Source: Bacillota bacterium (GTDB taxonomy: Bacteria; Bacillota; Bacilli; Bacillales_B; DSM-18226). From it: a DNA stretch of 8,274 nt. This document shows, one piece after another, positions 7,983 through 8,274 of the stretch. A program made the translations under genes and the position numbers. The stretch covers positions 1 to 8,274 of the forward strand of contig JAKACS010000116.1 of NCBI GenBank assembly GCA_021821235.1. The letters run 5' to 3'. The notes beneath the pieces are model-generated. The model did not search any database, was not told the DNA's origin, and worked only from the letters and a program-made list of their open reading frames with translations. Positions within the stretch are counted from its first letter, which is position 1; each line of letters opens with the position of its first letter.

Positions 7983-8274
7983 TTACAACTTATACATTTT
8001 GCACTTTTCATAAAAATTAGTTTTACTTATTTCCAGTATTTTTGCTGCCTCCAGTTTGTTCCCCTTCGTTAAGGCTAGAGCATTTTCAATAGCTTTTTTT
8101 TCAACAGCAGCAACTATTTCTTTTAAAGGCTGAGCGGGAATAGTAGAAAAATCAGGCATGATGTTGGATGCTTTACTCTTTTTCTTTTCTTCATGATGGG
8201 GGGATTGATTCTCTCTTAAGTAAAGTGGGAGATGGTCTAACTCGATTACTTGTCCATCCAAAACATTAATTGAA
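7983..8274 (-). CDS. Sigma-54-dependent transcriptional activator, C-terminal end only
   Basis: Only the last 96 codons are visible; the reading frame is open to the right edge, so this is the end of a longer gene and the TTG at 8261 should not be taken as its start. The first visible residues (SINVLDGQVIELDHLPLYL) match the end of the AAA+ sigma-54 interaction domain of NtrC/RocR-type enhancer-binding proteins. A Lys/Ser/Pro-rich linker of about 30 residues follows. The last 45 or so residues form a Fis-type helix-turn-helix (VEKKAIENALALTKGNKLEA, then AKILEISKTNFYEKCKMYKL) that would bind an upstream activator sequence. The gene points toward the met operon and shares the region around the 7894-7952 hairpin. 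Its DNA is clearly more A+T-rich than the operon. The sensory N-terminus and target genes are outside the window, so no gene name is given. Confidence 0.88.
   Translation of the reverse strand, partial: SINVLDGQVIELDHLPLYLRENQSPHHEEKKKSKASNIMPDFSTIPAQPLKEIVAAVEKKAIENALALTKGNKLEAAKILEISKTNFYEKCKMYKL

Noticed and set aside
8200..8261. A complete 92-residue small protein starting at TTG 8261 on the - strand
   Set aside because: The frame stays open to the window edge, and the residues before the TTG continue the expected end of a sigma-54 AAA+ domain, so it is a truncated large protein.
1..8274. Mobile elements, CRISPR arrays, tRNA or rRNA genes
   Set aside because: No transposase, no regularly spaced repeats, no target-site duplications and no tRNA-like cloverleaf were seen by eye on either strand.

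Overview
The window carries one complete methionine-biosynthesis operon on the + strand and the tail of an unrelated gene on the - strand. A SAM-I (S-box) riboswitch with a Rho-independent terminator, AAGGAG-type ribosome binding sites, and the gene order metI-metC-yitJ-metH all point to a Firmicute of the Bacillaceae. The order resembles that remembered from the Bacillus cereus group and related genera. Base composition of the operon is moderate (mid-40s % GC by eye), so the species is not identified.

Layout: bases 1-22 are only the edge of a promoter region. Bases 22-139 form the SAM-I aptamer and 163-197 its terminator, with an antiterminator (132-141/170-179) that overlaps both. Four genes follow in one direction with no intergenic gaps: metI (235-1347), metC (1347-2537), yitJ (2534-4399) and metH (4377-7826), with overlaps of 1, 4 and 23 nt. 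A strong hairpin terminator at 7894-7952 closes the operon. Converging from the right edge is the last 96 codons of a sigma-54-dependent transcriptional activator (7983-8274, - strand), in visibly more A+T-rich DNA. It has no evident link to methionine.

How it works together: MetI makes cystathionine from O-acetylhomoserine and cysteine, and MetC cleaves it to homocysteine. The reductase half of YitJ makes 5-methyltetrahydrofolate, and MetH uses that methyl group, through cobalamin, to convert homocysteine to methionine. When SAM is plentiful the riboswitch should stop transcription before metI and so shut off the set. The acyl-homoserine synthase and any MetE lie outside the window.

I found no previously undescribed system. 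The points worth a second look are the fully readable three-way RNA switch, the presence of two zinc-type homocysteine methyltransferase domains in adjacent genes, the tandem metI/metC paralogy at DNA level, the similar gene junctions, and the cut-off regulator.
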